Of a stretch of DNA of 64,000 bases, positions 62,852 to 64,000 are shown piece by piece. The notes under the pieces were generated by a model. That model made no database searches and was not told where the DNA came from. It saw only the letters and a program-made list of their open reading frames with translations. The stretch is from the NCBI RefSeq assembly GCF_009498035.1, contig NZ_CP034550.1:9114001-9178000 (forward strand). Reading direction: 5' to 3'. This DNA comes from Saccharothrix syringae (GTDB taxonomy: Bacteria > Actinomycetota > Actinomycetes > Mycobacteriales > Pseudonocardiaceae). A program made the position numbers and the translations under genes. Position 1 is the stretch's first letter, and every line of letters starts with the position of its first letter.

Positions 62852-64000
62852 TCACCCCAGGTCGTACCCCTCCGCCGGCACCGCGTTGGCCGCGATGACC
62901 TTCGCCAGCGTGCGGCCGCTCCGCTTGACCGTCCGCACCTGCGTCCCGTAGTCCACGTGCACGACCCCGAACCGCTGGCTGTACCCCGCCGCCCACTCGA
63001 AGTTGTCCAGCAGCGACCACGCGAAGTACCCGCGCACGTCCACCCCCGCCTCGACGGCCCGGTGCACCGCGCGCAGGTGGTCGACCAGGTAGCGGGTCCG
63101 CTGCTCGTCCTCCACCTCGCCGTCCACCACGGTGTCCGGGAACGCCGACCCGTTCTCCGTGACCACCAGGGGCACGGCCACGTCCCGCCCCAGCCGCACG
63201 AGCAGGTCGGTGAACGCCGACGCCCGCACCTCCCAGCCGAACCCGGTCACCTCCCCCCGCGGCGGCAGGAACTCCACGCCCCGCAGGCCCGGGAACGGCC
63301 CGTCGGCCACCACCGACTCGGCAGCGGCCGCCACGCGGGTCGGGCTGTAGTAGTTCACGCCCATCCAGTCGATCGGGGTGGCGATGACCTCCAGGTCACC
63401 GGGCCGCACCACCGCCGCCCAGTCCCCCAGCCACGCGGTCTCGGCCAGCACGTCCTCCGGGTACCCCCGGCCGGCCAGCGGGTCGAGGAACAGCCGGTTC
63501 TGCAGGCCGTCGACCTTGCGGGCGGCCTCCTCGTCCTCCGCCAGCACCGCGCAGAAGTTGAGCACGATGGAGAACCGGTGCCCCGGCCGCGCCCGCGCGC
63601 GCATCGCCTGCAACGCCAGCCCGTGCCCGAGCAGCAGGTGGTGCGCCGCCTCCAGCGACCCCTTCGGGTCGACCACGCCCGGCGCGTGGATGCCGGTGGC
63701 GTAGCCCAGGAACGCCGAGCACCACGGCTCGTTGAGCGTGGTCCACTCCGCGACGCGGTCGCCCAGGCGCGCGTGCGCCAGCTCCGCGTACTCGGCGAAC
63801 CGGTACGCGGTGTCGCGGTTGCGCCAACCGCCCGCGTCCTCCAGCGCCTGCGGCAGGTCCCAGTGGTACAGCGTCACCACCGGCTCGATGCCGCGCCCCA
63901 GCAGCTCGTCCACCAGCCGGTCGTAGAACGCCAGGCCGCGCGGCTCGACCGGGCCCGCGCCCGTCGGCCGGATGCGCGGCCACGCCAGCGAGAACCGGTA
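62852..64000 (-). CDS. Family 1 beta-glucosidase (5' end beyond the window)
   Basis: The visible 382 residues begin inside the protein (YRFSLAWPRIRPTGAG) and run to the natural stop; about 85 N-terminal residues are outside. Acid/base Glu lies in WTTLNEPWCSAF and the nucleophile Glu in LVVTENGSAFPD; TLYHWDLPQALEDAGGWRNR, DWMGVNYYSPTRV and GYFAWSLLDNFEWAAGYSQR complete the GH1 signature. No signal peptide can be judged. As in Streptomyces it would split cellobiose imported by a CebEFG-type transporter, under the adjacent CebR-like repressor. Confidence 0.95.
   Translation of the reverse strand, partial: YRFSLAWPRIRPTGAGPVEPRGLAFYDRLVDELLGRGIEPVVTLYHWDLPQALEDAGGWRNRDTAYRFAEYAELAHARLGDRVAEWTTLNEPWCSAFLGYATGIHAPGVVDPKGSLEAAHHLLLGHGLALQAMRARARPGHRFSIVLNFCAVLAEDEEAARKVDGLQNRLFLDPLAGRGYPEDVLAETAWLGDWAAVVRPGDLEVIATPIDWMGVNYYSPTRVAAAAESVVADGPFPGLRGVEFLPPRGEVTGFGWEVRASAFTDLLVRLGRDVAVPLVVTENGSAFPDTVVDGEVEDEQRTRYLVDHLRAVHRAVEAGVDVRGYFAWSLLDNFEWAAGYSQRFGVVHVDYGTQVRTVKRSGRTLAKVIAANAVPAEGYDLG

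Overview
The window comes from a high-GC actinomycete chromosome, most likely of the order Pseudonocardiales (Saccharothrix/Lentzea/Actinosynnema-like). This is inferred from the strong G/C third-position bias, GTG and TTG starts, the nucleoid protein Lsr2, an AfsR/SARP regulator, SigE-family sigma factor, large STAND/TPR proteins, a CebR-type LacI regulator beside a family 1 beta-glucosidase, and the tandem glycine riboswitch in front of gcvT-glyA. Genus and species cannot be fixed from the sequence alone.

Left flank (1-8.4 kb): a nucleic-acid module comes first. A ScoMcrA-like HNH endonuclease faces a second HNH protein that carries a DNA sulfur-binding-like N-terminal domain, tightly followed by recQ and an overlapping Cys-rich pentapeptide-repeat gene. 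Then come an AraC regulator, a secreted intradiol dioxygenase with a chitin-binding tail, a TerB-like gene and a decayed dihydrofolate-reductase-family gene.

Accessory island (about 8.41-27.49 kb): a 17-bp direct repeat of the 3' end of a tRNA-Leu(CAA) gene lies at 8410-8426 and again inside the intact tRNA (27473-27546). Between them are two type I-E-like CRISPR arrays with paralogous leaders of about 217 bp and no cas genes anywhere in the window, a secreted DNRLRE/RHS-like protein ending in a phospholipase A2 domain, a CHAP protein, a SARP-NB-ARC-TPR regulator, an NB-ARC/TPR STAND protein, fragments of IS630, IS3 and a tyrosine recombinase, and a large serine recombinase whose reading frame runs across the tRNA. 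Many genes here are broken, which fits an old, repeatedly invaded integration site.

Right flank, 27.6-45 kb: csoR, lsr2, a fused aminodeoxychorismate synthase (pabAB), a sigma factor with its membrane partner, a membrane metallophosphoesterase, a three-gene polyamine operon (PLP decarboxylase, speD, speE), an S9 peptidase, a nitroreductase, and glyA-gcvT under a glycine riboswitch.

Right flank, 45-64 kb: small membrane proteins and 22-bp modular intergenic repeats; a beta-oxidation cluster (CoA-transferase/racemase and acyl-CoA dehydrogenase divergent from thiolase and FadB); a large secreted phosphodiester glycosidase-metallophosphoesterase; an AraC regulator, a DM13 protein and an ACT-GNAT fusion; and a CebR-like repressor near a GH1 beta-glucosidase cut by the right edge. 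Non-coding stretches are described as separate entries.
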